Assembly: GCF_002556545.1 (NCBI RefSeq)
Contig: NZ_CP022685.1
Span: 6,550,001 to 6,614,000, forward strand
From: Streptomyces formicae
GTDB lineage: Bacteria > Actinomycetota > Actinomycetes > Streptomycetales > Streptomycetaceae
Direction of reading: 5' to 3'
DNA length: 64,000 bases
In this document: positions 53,612-62,613 of the stretch, in pieces
Layout of the letters: every line of letters begins with the position of its first letter
How positions within the stretch are numbered: the first letter of the stretch is position 1
Made by a program: the position numbers and the translations under genes
Notes under the pieces: model-generated
Databases searched by the model: none
Seen by the model: the letters and a program-made list of their open reading frames with translations, nothing else
Told to the model about the DNA's origin: nothing

Positions 53612-53670
53612 CTCTGCGCTGGGGCGGTTCGGTTCGGGGGGTGGGGAGCTGCGGGCCCGCTGTGGCTGGG

Positions 53671-53692
53671 CGCGCAGTTCCCCGCGCCCCTT
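53671..53692 (-). repeat. Inverted copy of the dispersed 22-bp repeat
   Basis: Reverse complement of the element containing AAGGGGCGCGGGGAACTGCG, as at 33613, 33768 and 47990. It lies in the 172-bp gap between the ABC permease and lyase genes and includes part of a GC-rich hairpin. No gene is seen in that gap. Confidence 0.85.
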
Positions 53693-53783
53693 ACGGGGCC
53701 CGGGCCGGAGCGTCCCTGCGGGGCACGAAATCTCTGTCAGAGGTGTAGACAGCGCTTTCTGTTCGTTGATAGACCCCTGTCGC

Positions 53784-56132
53784 ATGACGCCCACCCGTCG
53801 CACATTTCTCGCCGCAACCGCTTTCGGTGCCGCTGGAGCCGCCGCCATGGTGAACCTTTCCTTCCCGGCGTACGCCGCCGAAGGGGACGACGAGTTCGAG
53901 GCCCTGCGCAAGCGCTGGCTGGAGATATCCCTCGGCACCGGCTACGACCCCACCGCCGAGCCCTACGCCGCCCGCCTGAAGGAGACCGGCGAACTCGCCC
54001 GCGGGTTCCGGTCGTCGATGGCACCGGCCGCGGGCTCCCTGTGGCCCACCGCTCCGTTCGACCCACCGGCGGGCATCACCCTCAGCTACAGCAGGCTGTG
54101 GACGATGACCCAGGCATATGTGTACGAGGGCACGGGATCCACCGGGGACGCCGGACTGCTCGCCGACATCCTGCGCGGCATCGACCACGTCGGCGCCACC
54201 GTCTACAACGCGGCCACCACCCGCTACGGCAACTGGTGGGAGTGGCAGATCGGCAGCCCGCGCCTCCTGATGGACATCGTCGCCGCGCTCCACGACCGGC
54301 TCACCCAGGCGCGGCGCGACGCGGCCTTCGCCGCCGTCGACCACTTCGTCCCCGACTCCGCGATCGGCGACTACACCGGCACGTCGACCGGCGCCAACCG
54401 CGTGGACCTGTGCCGCTCCGTCGCCCTGCGCGGCATCCTCGGAAGGAACCCGGCCAAGGTCGCCCTCGCCCGCGACGCGCTCTCGCCGGTCTTCCCCTAC
54501 GTCACCAAGGGCGACGGCCTCTACGCGGACGGCTCGTTCGTCCAGCACACCTGGGTCGCCTACTCGGGGACGTACGGACAGGTCATGCTCGACGGACTCG
54601 GGCGGCTGTTCGCGCTGCTCGCCGGGTCGACGTGGGAGGTCGAGGACCCCAAGAAGCAGATCATCCTGGACAGCGTGGAGCACGCCTACGCGCCGCTCGT
54701 CCTGGACGGCCTCGCGATGGACAGTGTCAACGGCCGTGCCGTCAGCCGCGGTTACCTCAAGGGCGACGACCGCAAGATCATGCGCAGCGACCACTTCCAC
54801 GGGCAGGGCCTGATCGCCGCCATGGCCATGCTCGCGGGCGGCGCGAGCCCCGCGGAGCGCGCCCGCTGGCACGCGCGGATCAAGGGCTGGATCGAGCGGG
54901 ACACCGTGACCCCGATCCTCGCCGCCCGGCAGTTCGGCGTCGCCGACCTCGCGCGGCTGCACGCGGTGGCGGACTCCGCCGTGCGGGCCGCGCCCGAGCC
55001 GGTCGGGCACCGGCTCTTCGCCGCGATGGACCGCGCCGTGCACCGCCGCCCCGGCTTCGCCGCGAGCCTCTCGATGGCCTCGGAGCGGATCGCGTACTAC
55101 GAGTGCGGCAACGGCGAGAACCCGCGCGGCTGGCACACGGGCGCGGGAATGCTCTCCTGGTGGCCCGCGGGAAAGCCGTCGGACCAGTACACCGACTGGT
55201 TCTGGCCGACCGTCGACCCCTACCGGCTGCCCGGCACGACCGTGTCGACCAAGAGGCTCCCCGACCGGGCGGGCGGCGAGTGGGGCGCGGCCAGGCCCGC
55301 CGTGAGCTGGGTCGGCGGCGCCACGGACGGCGAGTTCGCCGCGATCGGCCAGCACCTCAAGGGCCTCGGCTCCACCCTTCAGGCCCGTAAGTCGTGGTTC
55401 TGCGTCGACGACGCCGTGATCTGTCTCGGGGCGGGGATCACCGCGACCGACGGCGTCCCCGTCGAGACGGTCGTCGACAACCGCAACCTGGGCGAGGCGG
55501 GCACCGCGGCCTTCACCCTCGACGAGGGGCCACGGCCGCGCTGGGCCCACCTCGAAGGGCACGGCGGCTGGGTCTTCCCCGACGGCGCCGGGGCCCTGAA
55601 GACCCTCCGCGAGGAGCGCGCCGGAGCCTGGTCCGACATCAACACCACCAGCTCCACCGAGCGCCGCACCCGGCGCTGGCAGACGCTCTGGCTCGACCAC
55701 GGCACCGACCCCGAGGACGCCTCGTACGTCTATGTGCTCATGCCGGGAGCCTCGCGCCGCACCCTCGCGGCCCGCTCCCGCGACCGGCGCTGGTTGTCGG
55801 TCCTCGCCAATTCGGCCACGGTCCAGGCCGTGTCCCTCGACTCGCTCGGCCTGACCGCGGCCACCTTCTGGCAGGCGGGGGAGGCCGGTGAGCTGGCCGT
55901 CTCACGGCCCGCGAGCGTCCTTGTCCGCCGCCGGGGGAGAAGCGCTACGGTTCATGTGAGCGAGCCTCCGCGCACCGGAGAACCCCTCGAATTCACCTGG
56001 AACCGGCCTGGAGTACGGGTCGTCGGCAAGGATCCCGCGATAGAGGTGCTCGGCACCGGCAGGTCGCTGCGGCTGCGGATCACGCCGGGAGTCGCGTGCG
56101 CGAGCCACCGGTGTGAGGTGTCTCTCATCTGA
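53784..56132 (+). CDS. Polysaccharide lyase family 8 (secreted)
   Basis: A 782-residue secreted lyase, Tat-exported (TPTRRTFLAATAFGAAGAAA near the N-terminus). The (alpha/alpha) toroid and beta-sandwich domains of family 8 (hyaluronate/chondroitin/xanthan lyases) are recognisable: the catalytic Asn region YGNWWEWQIGSPRLLMDI, the His/Tyr region SFVQHTWVAYSGTYGQVMLDG, and MASERIAYYECGNGENPRGW. It cleaves uronic-acid polysaccharides by beta-elimination. No ribosome binding site is clear; the in-frame TTG at 53766 is an alternative. Confidence 0.9.
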   Translation: MTPTRRTFLAATAFGAAGAAAMVNLSFPAYAAEGDDEFEALRKRWLEISLGTGYDPTAEPYAARLKETGELARGFRSSMAPAAGSLWPTAPFDPPAGITLSYSRLWTMTQAYVYEGTGSTGDAGLLADILRGIDHVGATVYNAATTRYGNWWEWQIGSPRLLMDIVAALHDRLTQARRDAAFAAVDHFVPDSAIGDYTGTSTGANRVDLCRSVALRGILGRNPAKVALARDALSPVFPYVTKGDGLYADGSFVQHTWVAYSGTYGQVMLDGLGRLFALLAGSTWEVEDPKKQIILDSVEHAYAPLVLDGLAMDSVNGRAVSRGYLKGDDRKIMRSDHFHGQGLIAAMAMLAGGASPAERARWHARIKGWIERDTVTPILAARQFGVADLARLHAVADSAVRAAPEPVGHRLFAAMDRAVHRRPGFAASLSMASERIAYYECGNGENPRGWHTGAGMLSWWPAGKPSDQYTDWFWPTVDPYRLPGTTVSTKRLPDRAGGEWGAARPAVSWVGGATDGEFAAIGQHLKGLGSTLQARKSWFCVDDAVICLGAGITATDGVPVETVVDNRNLGEAGTAAFTLDEGPRPRWAHLEGHGGWVFPDGAGALKTLREERAGAWSDINTTSSTERRTRRWQTLWLDHGTDPEDASYVYVLMPGASRRTLAARSRDRRWLSVLANSATVQAVSLDSLGLTAATFWQAGEAGELAVSRPASVLVRRRGRSATVHVSEPPRTGEPLEFTWNRPGVRVVGKDPAIEVLGTGRSLRLRITPGVACASHRCEVSLI

Positions 56133-56141
56133 CCCGGGTCT

Positions 56142-56165
56142 CCGGAAGGGTTGCTTCCGGGGGGA
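56142..56165 (+). terminator. Possible terminator after the lyase gene
   Basis: CCGGAAG (56142-56148) and CTTCCGG (56154-56160) form a 7-bp stem with a 5-nt loop, followed by GGGGATCTTTT. It lies 9 bp after the lyase stop. The T-tract is interrupted, so it is a moderate candidate. Confidence 0.55.
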
Positions 56166-56317
56166 TCTTTTGTGGAACCCCTACAGCTGGCGGGGTGCTG
56201 AACAGTCACTTCTTCAGTAACCCCGCCCTCTTCTGTTCGGGGCTGCCAGGAAAACGGCCCGGAGACTGTACAGAGTCGACGGTCCGTTTCCATGGGGCTG
56301 CTCCGTAAGGTCGATCC

Positions 56318-57919
56318 ATGACCGTTTTGGACGAGACCGCTTCCGCCGGTGATTCGGCGGGCGAGCCCACCGACGCGCGTGGCCGCGTGGCCGAACTGCA
56401 CGGGATCCGTGCCCAGGCGCTGCGCGGGCCCAGCGAGAAGGCGACCGAGGCGCAGCACGCCAAGGGCAAGCTGACCGCACGCGAGCGGATCGAGCTGCTT
56501 CTCGACCCGGACTCGTTCAACGAGGTCGAGCAGCTGCGTCGGCACCGCGCCACGGGCTTCGGCCTGGAGGCGAAGAAGCCGTACACGGACGGTGTCATCA
56601 CCGGCTGGGGCACGGTGGAGGGCCGCACGGTCTTCGTCTACGCCCACGACTTCCGGATCTTCGGCGGCGCCCTGGGCGAGGCCCACGCCACCAAGATCCA
56701 CAAGATCATGGACATGGCCATCGCGGCCGGTGCGCCGCTGGTCTCCCTGAACGACGGCGCGGGCGCCCGCATCCAGGAGGGCGTCTCCGCCCTCGCCGGG
56801 TACGGCGGCATCTTCCAGCGCAACACCAAGGCGTCGGGTGTCATCCCGCAGATCTCGGTGATGCTCGGCCCGTGCGCGGGCGGCGCGGCCTACAGCCCCG
56901 CCCTGACCGACTTCGTGTTCATGGTCCGCGAGACCTCGCAGATGTTCATCACGGGCCCCGACGTGGTCCGCGCGGTGACCGGCGAGGAGATCTCCCAGAA
57001 CGGCCTGGGCGGCGCCGACGTGCACGCCGAGACGTCGGGCGTGTGCCACTTCGCGTACGACGACGAAGAGACCTGCCTGGCCGAGGTCCGCTACCTGATC
57101 TCGATGCTCCCCTCCAACAACCGGGAGAACCCCCCGGCGCACGAGTCGGAGGACCCGGCCGAGCGTCGCTCGGACGTCCTGCTCGACCTGGTCCCCGCGG
57201 ACGGCAACCGTCCGTACGACATGACCAAGGTCATCGAGGAGCTCGTCGACGACGGCGACTACCTGGAGGTCCACGAGCGCTGGGCGCGCAACATCATCTG
57301 CGCCCTGGCCCGCCTGGACGGCAAGGTCGTCGGCATCGTCGCCAACCAGCCGCAGTCCCTGGCCGGTGTCCTGGACATCGAGGCGTCCGAGAAGGCCGCC
57401 CGCTTCGTGCAGATGTGCGACGCCTTCAACATCCCGATCCTCACCCTGCTCGACGTGCCCGGCTTCCTGCCCGGCGTCGACCAGGAGCACGGCGGGATCA
57501 TCCGGCACGGCGCCAAGCTCCTGTACGCGTACTGCAACGCCACCGTGCCGCGGATCTCGCTGATCCTGCGCAAGGCGTACGGCGGCGCGTACATCGTCAT
57601 GGACTCGCAGTCCATCGGTGCGGACCTGACCTACGCGTGGCCCACCAACGAGATCGCGGTGATGGGTGCCGAGGGCGCCGCCAACGTGATCTTCCGGCGT
57701 CAGATCGCCGCCGCCGACGACCCCGAGGCCATGCGCGCCCGCATGGTCAAGGAGTACAAGGCCGAGCTGATGCACCCCTACTACGCGGCGGAGCGCGGCC
57801 TCGTCGATGACGTCATCGACCCCGCCGAGACCCGCGAGGTGCTCATCAAGTCCCTCGCGATGCTCCGCAACAAGCACGCCGACCTGCCCTCGCGCAAGCA
57901 CGGCAACCCTCCGCAGTAG
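56318..57919 (+). CDS. accB: Acetyl/propionyl-CoA carboxylase beta subunit
   Basis: A 533-residue carboxyltransferase subunit that transfers CO2 from biotin to acyl-CoA, making malonyl- or methylmalonyl-CoA for fatty acid and polyketide synthesis. Motifs: LNDGAGARIQEGVSALAGYG, the oxyanion hole GPCAGGAAYSP and FLPGVDQEHGGIIRHGAKLL. The substrate-specificity position (residue 426, in KAYGGAYIVMDS) is Ile; from memory S. coelicolor AccB has Ile here and PccB has Asp, so acetyl-CoA use is predicted. accE follows 49 bp downstream. The biotinylated alpha subunit is elsewhere. Confidence 0.94.
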   Translation: MTVLDETASAGDSAGEPTDARGRVAELHGIRAQALRGPSEKATEAQHAKGKLTARERIELLLDPDSFNEVEQLRRHRATGFGLEAKKPYTDGVITGWGTVEGRTVFVYAHDFRIFGGALGEAHATKIHKIMDMAIAAGAPLVSLNDGAGARIQEGVSALAGYGGIFQRNTKASGVIPQISVMLGPCAGGAAYSPALTDFVFMVRETSQMFITGPDVVRAVTGEEISQNGLGGADVHAETSGVCHFAYDDEETCLAEVRYLISMLPSNNRENPPAHESEDPAERRSDVLLDLVPADGNRPYDMTKVIEELVDDGDYLEVHERWARNIICALARLDGKVVGIVANQPQSLAGVLDIEASEKAARFVQMCDAFNIPILTLLDVPGFLPGVDQEHGGIIRHGAKLLYAYCNATVPRISLILRKAYGGAYIVMDSQSIGADLTYAWPTNEIAVMGAEGAANVIFRRQIAAADDPEAMRARMVKEYKAELMHPYYAAERGLVDDVIDPAETREVLIKSLAMLRNKHADLPSRKHGNPPQ

Positions 57920-57968
57920 CAGTACACCTGCGCCTGCGCCGCAGTAGCCCACAAGGAGAACGCTGCAC

Positions 57969-58163
57969 ATGACTACCCCTGACATCCGCGTCGAGAAGGG
58001 CCTCGCCGACCCCGAAGAGGTCGCGGCCATCACCGCCGTCCTGCTGGCCCGCGCCGCCGCGCAGCCCGCCGCCCCCGCGGCCCGCCGCGGCCGCGACAGG
58101 GCGGGCTGGCGCCGCCTGGAGCGCACGCCGGGCTTCCGGGCGCCGCACAGCTGGCAGGGCTGA
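57969..58163 (+). CDS. accE: Acyl-CoA carboxylase epsilon subunit
   Basis: A 64-residue protein starting TTPDIRVEKGLADPEEVAAI, rich in Ala and Arg, ending FRAPHSWQG. It matches the short epsilon subunits that stimulate actinobacterial acyl-CoA carboxylases and are always encoded after the beta subunit. The AAGGAG site precedes the ATG. Confidence 0.9.
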   Translation: MTTPDIRVEKGLADPEEVAAITAVLLARAAAQPAAPAARRGRDRAGWRRLERTPGFRAPHSWQG

Positions 58164-58179
58164 CACCCGCGTTGTACGC

Positions 58180-58213
58180 CGGGCCCCGTTCTCCTTCGGG
58201 AGGGCGGGGCCCG
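58180..58213. terminator. Hairpin between accE and the NACHT gene
   Basis: A 9-bp perfect stem, CGGGCCCCG/CGGGGCCCG (58180-58188 with 58205-58213), lies between the convergent stop codons at 58163 and 58223. It probably terminates transcription from both sides. Confidence 0.75.
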
Positions 58214-58222
58214 CGTGCGTTC

Positions 58223-61200
58223 CTAGGAGACGTTCAGGGGGTGGGGGCGGCCGTCGGGGGTGCGGCAGCCCTGGATCAGGCAGTGTTCGTGCGGCTCGAT
58301 GTCGGGTGGCAGCACGCAGCGCCTCAGGGTGTTCAGGGCGGGCGGGAAACCGGCTCGCAACGGGGCCCAGCCGCTGAGGTCGTACTTGGTGAGTTCCAGG
58401 CGGGGCAGGTAATCCAGGTCGTCGCAGTCGAACGCCTGGTCGCTCCCGGTCAGTGCGAGTTCCGTCAGGTCGGTGAACCCGGCCAGCGGTCCCAGGTCGT
58501 ATCCGGCGGGGAGGTTTCCCAGGGTCAGGGAGCTGAGCGAGGCGAGCGGCAACAGCTCCTCCAGCGGAGGGGGTGTCGACCACCGGGTCAGCGTCAGCAT
58601 GCGGAGTTCGGCAAGCTCCTCGGGCGCGGACAGGCTCACGTCGTGGCCCTGCCCGATCAGGCCGAGCACCCTCAGCTCCCGCTGTCCGCGCAGTGTGGAT
58701 ATGTCGACGTCCTGCCGCAGCTTGTGCAGCCACATGCCAAAGAGCGGGGGCAGTTCTTCGAAGATGCCCAGGCCCGTGGAGAAGGGGAACTGCACGGAGA
58801 TCCAACGGGCGTGCCTGAGCCGGGTCGCCGCTTTCCACTGCCCGGAGTAGGTGAGGGTCAGGGTGAGGACGCGCCCCTCGTCCAGGGGCAACTGCTGGAG
58901 TACGACGTCTCCGTAGGCGTCGGCGTCGAAGTACTCCCAGCAGGCCAGCAGGCGTGTATGGACCACGTACCTGCGATCCGTCGCGTACCCGGCAAGCAGT
59001 CCCAGCGCCTCGTTCCCACCGATCCGCGCCGCCGTCATGACCGTCGCCTCCGCGGCGGCGTCGCTGAGTCCGTCGAGCGTCGTCGGCAGCCTGCGCAGCA
59101 GGGGAGTGCCCACCGCCGCCAGGGACCCCGCCTCCGACTTCCGCCGGGGCGGCACGAGCCGCGCCACCGCCTCGTCGAGCCGGGCGGCGAGACCGTCGGG
59201 GACCGACGCCATCGTCTCCTGGCAGGACGCCGCGACGAGACGCAGCACGCGCGCGTGCCGGGGCTCTTGCCCGGCCCGCTGAAGGACCCCGCCGATCAGC
59301 TCCTCCTGCTGCGTACGATGCGCATGGCCCGCCGCCATCACGATCGTTTCGCGCCACAGGTCCAGATGGGCACGCCCCACCAGGTTCCCGATCCGGTCCT
59401 CCACGGCGGCCTCCTGTCCGGCCAGGTACTCCTGGAACGTCCGGTGCAGGAAGCTCAGGCGGCCCTCGGCAGGTGAGCGAAGCACCCCGGAGCGGTGCAC
59501 GAGGTGGTCGAGGACGGCGGGGCCTTCGAGTTCGTCCAGGTGTCGCATCGCCGCGAGCTTCGCGGTGACGTGGTCGGCCGCCCGCTCGACGGCGATCTCG
59601 GTGCGGCTGTTGTCCGAAAGCCGCCATGCCAGATCCCGCAGCAGGCACAGCTTGTCCGTCAGCGTCAGCGGCGCTGACAGCTCACTGCGCACGCCCCGGT
59701 CCGTGTCCCGCTGCTGCACCAGGACCTCCAGGGTCATCCGGTACAGCTCCATGCGGTTGCGCGGCAGCTGCCCCCGACGGGCCAGATGCAGGGCGCACAG
59801 CAGCGCCGCGAGCAGCGGGTTCGTGGCCAGGGACTGGAGGTGCGGGCGGTCCTGGAGGCTGGTCAGCAAGGACCGTTCGTAGCGCGGCAGTTCCGCCACG
59901 GGGCAGGGCAGTCCGGCGTCCTGCCCCTGGACCGCCTGATGCCATTGCCGTATGAAAGAGGCCAGGTCAGCCGGTGTCATCCGCTCCAGTTGAAGCGCGG
60001 TGAACCGCTCCGCGCGCAGCCAGTCCACCCGGGCCGCGGCGGGCCGGGAGGTCACCACGACGCGGGTGTCGGCGTACTGATGCAACAGCCCCCGCAGCCA
60101 GTCGCGCACGCCCCGCCGCTCACCCGCGAGGAGCTCGTCCACGCCGTCCACCAGGAGCAGCACACGGCCGTCGGCGAACGCCCGGTGCAGCCACCCTGGA
60201 GGCATCAGGCCGCTCAGTGGTCCCGCCACCCGGTCCAGCATCGCCTCCGGCGCGGGCGGCGGCTCCCCGGCGTACTGGCGGAGCTTGACCAGGACCGGGA
60301 TCAGGCCGTTCCACTCGGCGAGCGCGCCGGTGAAGGTGCCGCGCGCCGCCGTCACCGCGAGCCACTGGAGGAGCGTCGTCTTCCCCGATCCCGCCTCGCC
60401 GCGCAGCAGCACCCTGGGGGAGCCCTTGAGCGCGGCCTCCACCCGCATGCTGGAGGCGTGCTCGGCCTCGCCGGGCTCCCAGAGCCGCGCGCCGCCCCTG
60501 AGGACGGGGCGGGGAAGTGCCCGTCCGCGACCGCCGTCGTCCTCGGACGCCCGCAGGCTCACGTACGCCACCGACAGCTTGGTGCGCGGCGCCTGGTCGG
60601 CGGGGCCGAGCCCGAACAGCTCGATCTCGTCGAGGGAGCGGCTGATCAGCTCCAGGTACTGGCGCCGGAACGCCTCGTCCTGGCCGGTGCCCTGCGGGGC
60701 GTACAGCGAGCGGGCCGGGAGGCGTTCCAGGACCTTCTCCAGCTCGTCGCCGAGCGAGGTCGTGCGCGTCAGGAGTTCGCTCACCGCCCGCTCGGTGAAG
60801 ACCGGGAGCCTGCGCAGGACGCGTACGTAGCAGTCGCAGCACTCGCCGAGCACCACCTCGTAGAAGCGCTCCTCCACCTCGGAGAACCCGCTCGGCACCG
60901 GCACCGACGCCCGTACGCGCCGGGTCAGCTCGGCCGGGTCGGCGTCGGAGCCGAGGACGGCGTCGTCGGAGAGGTCCGCCCGGACGAAGGTGTCGGTGAC
61001 GGCCCGCAGGACCGCCTCCCTGCCGTTGGCCGTGAGGTCACGGAACTCGTGTTCGATGAGCGGCTGGACGCGGGCCGCCACCGCGTCGGCTATCTGCTCG
61101 AACTGCCGCTCGATTCCCCGGCCGGCCCGCAGCCCCGGTACCCGTACCCGGATCAGCTCGCTCATCGAGGAGCGCGCCGACTGCTCGCGCTCCCTGGGGC

Positions 61201-61270
61201 CGAGCCACAGCCGGACCGCCCGCGTGGCCACCGTTCCGCCCAGCTTGATCGCCGCCGCCTCAGCACTCAT
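58223..61270 (-). CDS. NACHT-type STAND NTPase with N-terminal helical and LRR-like C-terminal regions
   Basis: A 1015-residue signalling NTPase. Residues 1 to about 270 are helical (starts MSAEAAAIKLGGTVATRAVR) and resemble the NACHT N-terminal helical (NNH) domains. The NACHT core has Walker A LLRGEAGSGKTTLLQWLA (about 288-305), Walker B VLLLVDGVDELLAG (370-383) and RVVVTSRPAA (403-412). FLHRTFQEYLAGQEAA marks the C-terminal helical part. Residues about 850-1000 have LRR-like spacing (LRMLTLTRWS, LSSLTLGNLP, LTELALTG). Bacterial NACHT proteins include anti-phage sensors. No nuclease or transmembrane effector is apparent. No ribosome binding site precedes the ATG at 61270. Confidence 0.88.
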   Translation of the reverse strand: MSAEAAAIKLGGTVATRAVRLWLGPREREQSARSSMSELIRVRVPGLRAGRGIERQFEQIADAVAARVQPLIEHEFRDLTANGREAVLRAVTDTFVRADLSDDAVLGSDADPAELTRRVRASVPVPSGFSEVEERFYEVVLGECCDCYVRVLRRLPVFTERAVSELLTRTTSLGDELEKVLERLPARSLYAPQGTGQDEAFRRQYLELISRSLDEIELFGLGPADQAPRTKLSVAYVSLRASEDDGGRGRALPRPVLRGGARLWEPGEAEHASSMRVEAALKGSPRVLLRGEAGSGKTTLLQWLAVTAARGTFTGALAEWNGLIPVLVKLRQYAGEPPPAPEAMLDRVAGPLSGLMPPGWLHRAFADGRVLLLVDGVDELLAGERRGVRDWLRGLLHQYADTRVVVTSRPAAARVDWLRAERFTALQLERMTPADLASFIRQWHQAVQGQDAGLPCPVAELPRYERSLLTSLQDRPHLQSLATNPLLAALLCALHLARRGQLPRNRMELYRMTLEVLVQQRDTDRGVRSELSAPLTLTDKLCLLRDLAWRLSDNSRTEIAVERAADHVTAKLAAMRHLDELEGPAVLDHLVHRSGVLRSPAEGRLSFLHRTFQEYLAGQEAAVEDRIGNLVGRAHLDLWRETIVMAAGHAHRTQQEELIGGVLQRAGQEPRHARVLRLVAASCQETMASVPDGLAARLDEAVARLVPPRRKSEAGSLAAVGTPLLRRLPTTLDGLSDAAAEATVMTAARIGGNEALGLLAGYATDRRYVVHTRLLACWEYFDADAYGDVVLQQLPLDEGRVLTLTLTYSGQWKAATRLRHARWISVQFPFSTGLGIFEELPPLFGMWLHKLRQDVDISTLRGQRELRVLGLIGQGHDVSLSAPEELAELRMLTLTRWSTPPPLEELLPLASLSSLTLGNLPAGYDLGPLAGFTDLTELALTGSDQAFDCDDLDYLPRLELTKYDLSGWAPLRAGFPPALNTLRRCVLPPDIEPHEHCLIQGCRTPDGRPHPLNVS

Positions 61271-61287
61271 GTGCGCATTGTGGGCGA

Positions 61288-61351
61288 ACGCGCGCGAGGG
61301 CGGGGGCAGTTCACCGCATTCGTGGTGAACTGCCCCCGCCCTCGCGCGCGT
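61288..61351. terminator. 27-bp perfect hairpin between cvnD and the NACHT gene
   Basis: The arms 61288-61314 and 61325-61351 pair perfectly over 27 bp with a 10-nt loop. No T-tract follows on the minus strand. It begins 11 bp after the cvnD stop and ends 17 bp before the NACHT start. It probably terminates the cvn transcript, acts as an RNA processing or stability element, or insulates the NACHT gene. Confidence 0.85.
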
Positions 61352-61362
61352 AGGACGCGGTG

Positions 61363-61947
61363 TTACCGCAGGCGCGCCATCAGCGCGTGCTCGACCAGCG
61401 TGATCAGCGCGCTCTTCGCGTCGGCGCGGTGCCGGGCGTCGGTCGTGATGATCGGGGTGTCGGGACCGATCTGCAGTGCTTCGCGCACCTCGTCGGGCGT
61501 GTACGGCTGGTGGCCGTCGAAGCCGTTGAGCGCGATGACGAACGGAAGTCCGGAGTTCTCGAAGTAGTCGACGGCGGGGAAGCAGTCGGCGAGCCGCCTC
61601 GTGTCGACCAGGACGACCGCGCCGATGGCGCCACGGACCAAGTCGTCCCACATGAACCAGAAGCGGTCCTGACCCGGCGTACCGAAGAGGTACAGGATGA
61701 GGTCCTGGTCCAGGGTGATGCGACCGAAGTCCATGGCCACCGTCGTGGTGGTCTTGTCTCCGGTGTGGGTCAGGTCGTCGATGCCCGCGGACGCGGACGT
61801 CATGACGGCCTCGGTGCGCAGCGGGTTGATCTCAGAGACCGCCCCGACGAACGTGGTCTTGCCCACGCCGAAGCCGCCCGCCACCACGATTTTCGCGCTG
61901 GTGGTGGAGCGGGCTGTTGCTCCGCCGCTAGAGCTTGCGAAGTCCAC
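61363..61947 (-). CDS. cvnD: Conservon GTP/ATP-binding protein CvnD
   Basis: A 194-residue Ras-like small GTPase of the conservon family. P-loop VVAGGFGVGKTTFVGAVSE, the switch region FGTPGQDRFWFMWDD and NGFD (in place of NKxD) are present. It forms the last member of the cvnA-B-C-D membrane-linked signalling complex, which resembles eukaryotic G-protein coupling. Its start overlaps cvnC by 20 bp. No cytochrome P450 (cvnE) follows; a long hairpin and the NACHT gene do. Confidence 0.94.
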   Translation of the reverse strand: MDFASSSGGATARSTTSAKIVVAGGFGVGKTTFVGAVSEINPLRTEAVMTSASAGIDDLTHTGDKTTTTVAMDFGRITLDQDLILYLFGTPGQDRFWFMWDDLVRGAIGAVVLVDTRRLADCFPAVDYFENSGLPFVIALNGFDGHQPYTPDEVREALQIGPDTPIITTDARHRADAKSALITLVEHALMARLR

Positions 61948-62518
61948 TGAGCACCCTTTCGAGCAGTGTCACGTCTGGCTGGCCGCCGGCGGACTCGTCG
62001 CCGCCGGGCTGATGGATGGCGACGAGTCCGGCCTCCGCCAGGTCGGCTACGAGGATCCGGGCGACGCCGAGGGGGATGGAGAGCAGTGCCGAGATCTCAG
62101 CCACTGACTTGATCTCGTGGCACAGGTTGCAGATCCGCTGGTGCTCGGGCAACTGACCCTGGAGCTGGTGCGGTTGTGCGGTGGTGTGCACCAGCGCCTC
62201 GATGGCGAGCTGGTAGCGGGGCCTGGTGCGGCCGCCCGTCATGGCGTACGGGCGCACCAGGGGGTTGTTCACCGACCCCGCGGGCGCCGGTTCGGGGGCG
62301 CGCCGCTGGGGCTGGACCGGCTGGATTCGGCCGGGTCCCTGGTCGTACGGGCGCGGCCCCGGCTGCTGGGGCTGCTGCTGAGGCGGTGCGTAGGGCTGGC
62401 GGCGGTGGCTCGGGGCGGAGGGGAAGTTGTACCGGTTCGGGCCGCCGTCGTGCTGACCGCCCTGGCCGTGACCAGGGGACCAGTGCGCCGAAGACGAACC
62501 GTCTGGGGGTGTTGCCAC
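61928..62518 (-). CDS. cvnC: Conservon DUF742 protein CvnC
   Basis: A 196-residue protein from the GTG at 62518, preceded by GGAGGAGGAAG. A disordered Pro/Gln-rich N-terminus (PYAPPQQQPQQPGPRP) leads into the DUF742 winged-helix-like domain, about 100-196 (VNNPLVRPYAMTGGRTRP, ILVADLAEAGLVAIHQP). It is co-translated with cvnD by overlap. Confidence 0.93.
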   Translation of the reverse strand: MATPPDGSSSAHWSPGHGQGGQHDGGPNRYNFPSAPSHRRQPYAPPQQQPQQPGPRPYDQGPGRIQPVQPQRRAPEPAPAGSVNNPLVRPYAMTGGRTRPRYQLAIEALVHTTAQPHQLQGQLPEHQRICNLCHEIKSVAEISALLSIPLGVARILVADLAEAGLVAIHQPGGDESAGGQPDVTLLERVLSGLRKL

Positions 62519-62613
62519 GTTGCTTCCTCCTCCAACTGTGCCGGGCACCATCACTGTGGAGCCGCGTCCCGAAACCTTACGGCCACGAGGCGCGAAAACG
62601 CACCGTCTGTCTG

